A DNA stretch of 15,976 nucleotides from Planctomycetaceae bacterium. GTDB taxonomy: Bacteria > Planctomycetota > Planctomycetia > Pirellulales > Thermoguttaceae. The notes under the pieces are model-generated. The model saw nothing but the letters and a program-made list of their open reading frames with translations. It did not search any database and was not told the origin of the DNA. The translations under genes and the position numbers were made by a program. The DNA lies in NCBI GenBank assembly GCA_031287585.1, contig JAITST010000066.1:1-15976 (forward strand), written 5' to 3'. Numbering within the stretch: the stretch's first letter is position 1; each line of letters opens with the position of its first letter. Of this stretch, positions 15,201 through 15,976 are shown in pieces.

Positions 15201-15937
15201 TCATTAGTCATCGTGATGTTACCCTTAACGGTGACGACGGCTTTGCTATTCGCATCTGCACCATCAATATCAGCCAATTTCACGCCAGCACCGCCGCCAA
15301 CACCTGCATTAATATCTATATTCCCGATTGTAATTGAAGTTGCGGAAGTGTCACCAACGTTTCCAGCAACAAAACCTATTGTATAGTTACCATATGTTGC
15401 ATTGCTTGATGTGGCAGATATATCGCCGACTGCCACTGTACCGCCGACTATATCTGATATACCACCAACCGTGTTAGCAAACACAACTCCATAATTTTCC
15501 CCACCAGAATTTGCAGTTGTAACATCGCCAAGAGTTATGTTACCAGCGAACGGAGAATCATTCTGATAGCCAAATCCCGCGGTAAGTATCGCTCCGCCAT
15601 CGTTGTTTGTTACTGTTATAGATTTTCCATCTGCATTGAAAATCAATTCATCATCGTTTGTCATTATGCCGCCGACATATAAAGCAGAAGATGTTAGAAT
15701 GACATCACCATCTAGTATCAAGTTATCCCCTGGTGTATACGAACTCCATGATGAGTAATCGTTTGTCCAACTGTGAGTACCCGTACTATTAATAAGTAAG
15801 TTTAGTCGGTAATCTGTATTGAATATAAATCCAGTTCCAGTCCCCGGCGTAACATCTACATCATCCGCGAATCCCACACCGCCGCACATAATCGCCACTG
15901 CTACCGTCACAGCCATAGTAAGTTTTGCATTCAGCAA
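12296..15937 (-). CDS. Type V autotransporter with beta-helix passenger; 5' end uncertain
   Basis: 1213 residues from a TTG at 15937; the frame stays open to the window edge (15976), so the true start may lie outside. A signal-peptide core MAVTVAVAIMCGGVGFA is followed by DDVDV. The passenger (to about residue 880) is rich in G, T, N, S and D with repeating beta-strand units (GDVTTANSGG, GNIDINAG, GNITMTND). Near residue 665 it has GTGQFIKTGWGTLIIG, matching the autotransporter-associated strand repeat. A helical linker with LGGELMAEAQTMALW precedes the barrel at about residues 930-1213, which has alternating aromatic strands (FGYRFWFDGYYL) and ends in the aromatic VKW expected by the BAM machinery. 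The barrel would sit in the outer membrane and carry the passenger to the surface, probably for adhesion. The ligand is unknown. No Shine-Dalgarno sequence supports the TTG. Confidence 0.85.
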   Translation of the reverse strand: MLNAKLTMAVTVAVAIMCGGVGFADDVDVTPGTGTGFIFNTDYRLNLLINSTGTHSWTNDYSSWSSYTPGDNLILDGDVILTSSALYVGGIMTNDDELIFNADGKSITVTNNDGGAILTAGFGYQNDSPFAGNITLGDVTTANSGGENYGVVFANTVGGISDIVGGTVAVGDISATSSNATYGNYTIGFVAGNVGDTSATSITIGNIDINAGVGGGAGVKLADIDGADANSKAVVTVKGNITMTNDLSTSVNWLNGFEADRVGEFGSIIIEKDITITNTHTGLHSDSKGVFILNSDTSTARDIEGEIKVEDSITVTSGGAGNAMGFEGGYYKSGTPGNVSGTITLNGITVTRNSNDVEVAGGAYFYGMNVGSKSLVLKGDINVINEHGQAFGVRANSLTLLEVTNSITASAKDGTSDSYGIKTDDAAETSRIDILKNVAITGTTASIALGGDDDYVNITGGAEATPWNNGGEKFVLDGVENLTFSNGYATMVSGSKRVSDSNSTDATTTTVDNAGLTASADFFNDKGKTTINGGGLITLTAGNGATNQLIVDGGADGTWVVFEEDAVLSLGNGTGTSSSDPHLKVNNGGVVFTYGDSGVGGVILDDWTTLWDAAPMYAHIDGGELRFVDNRTDKSDEWSITPVETIVSGNGARVFIPDAETKVRIGDVTGTGQFIKTGWGTLIIGKVGSATTFDISDGVNTGGMFILGEGNVRVESGVNVTAESFNIYAGTTLNLTSIGSEITSDKGLLWNGTIKVSTDGSARQITINGADLGNSGNTAIGPGAALIFDDTSSIAGDNIFVIEGAGIENDAAFIGQLNDLIKSGGLVKIDAEFRGDTSDKICLDFTSVEYYTVADTANRLGETSNAAKVASAMDDIAAVNPEFENSLRGALNSDAAVRQFLRANLGGELMAEAQTMALWNPQTRVFSHLNSLTALENDLEYRGQLRAPGFGYRFWFDGYYLSENVSSDDVAYQYDVSRPGMMLGLDMHSDKNNTFGLVLGYGAPKVTNDIGEITADDYTLGLYARYNVGWNTTINGFVGYGIQTYKYNVAAIEEDYNGQSIYVTLELMKKYPTYRGSHIFPLVAFDYQQSWTDAFTIGGNGLVLPQDIDKGNLSKSVLRVGLNGQFSNIRTRLQYGYMVGGDEFGASNVTYRVPSSPSVSRVLTGVNVGRSFANIGLGGDLNLGAFRVFADYDFDFGERRTAHTGQIGVDVKW

Positions 15938-15976
15938 AAGCCGTAAGAAACAATTAACGTAACTGACATTGTTATT

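Overview
The window looks like a stretch of a bacterial chromosome from the Planctomycetota (Pirellulales or gut Thermoguttaceae type). This is inferred from three genes: a secreted protein built from YTV-type repeats (a domain class first described in Pirellula/Rhodopirellula), a sulfatase-like protein of a form common in that phylum, and an ABC-2 permease starting with an N-x-x-LVREVR motif. No rRNA, tRNA, CRISPR array, phage gene or intact transposase is visible. Coding density is high and most genes are housekeeping or envelope genes.

Layout. Positions 1-115 hold the tail of a plus-strand gene cut by the window edge. A minus-strand block follows: a TrkA-like potassium-channel regulator (417-1757), the YTV-repeat secreted protein (1916-3379) and an orphan ABC-2 permease (3595-5244) with its own promoter. 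The divergent region 5245-5546 carries that promoter, a repeat hairpin, a strong intrinsic terminator and a consensus-like promoter for a plus-strand pair: a degenerate sulfatase-like protein (5547-6674) and a VTT/DedA membrane protein (6742-7359). A minus-strand secreted cyclophilin (7651-8910) is divergent from an rsmD-folP pair (9085-10689). A minus-strand AI-2E family transporter (10805-11965) is followed by a 330-base repeat-filled gap. A large minus-strand type V autotransporter (12296 to at least 15937) fills the rest, and its reading frame is still open at the right edge.

The least ordinary material lies between genes and in patterns across genes. (1) A dispersed element, built on the palindrome ACTTTGCAAAGT beside an ACAGGTAGGTAA hairpin, occurs in three intergenic gaps; two copies share an exact 22-base match in opposite orientation. 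(2) A cluster of GGGG/CCCC hairpins resembling REP sequences sits at 12046-12243. (3) A GTGGTGAAAAA-type repeat lies at both ends of the AI-2E gene. (4) The YTV protein has a proline-phased 16-residue repeat. (5) The sulfatase-like protein lacks its catalytic residues. (6) Third-position T falls from the 5' to the 3' end of several genes. I do not see a self-evident new defence or biosynthetic system; the repeat families and the YTV protein are the best leads.
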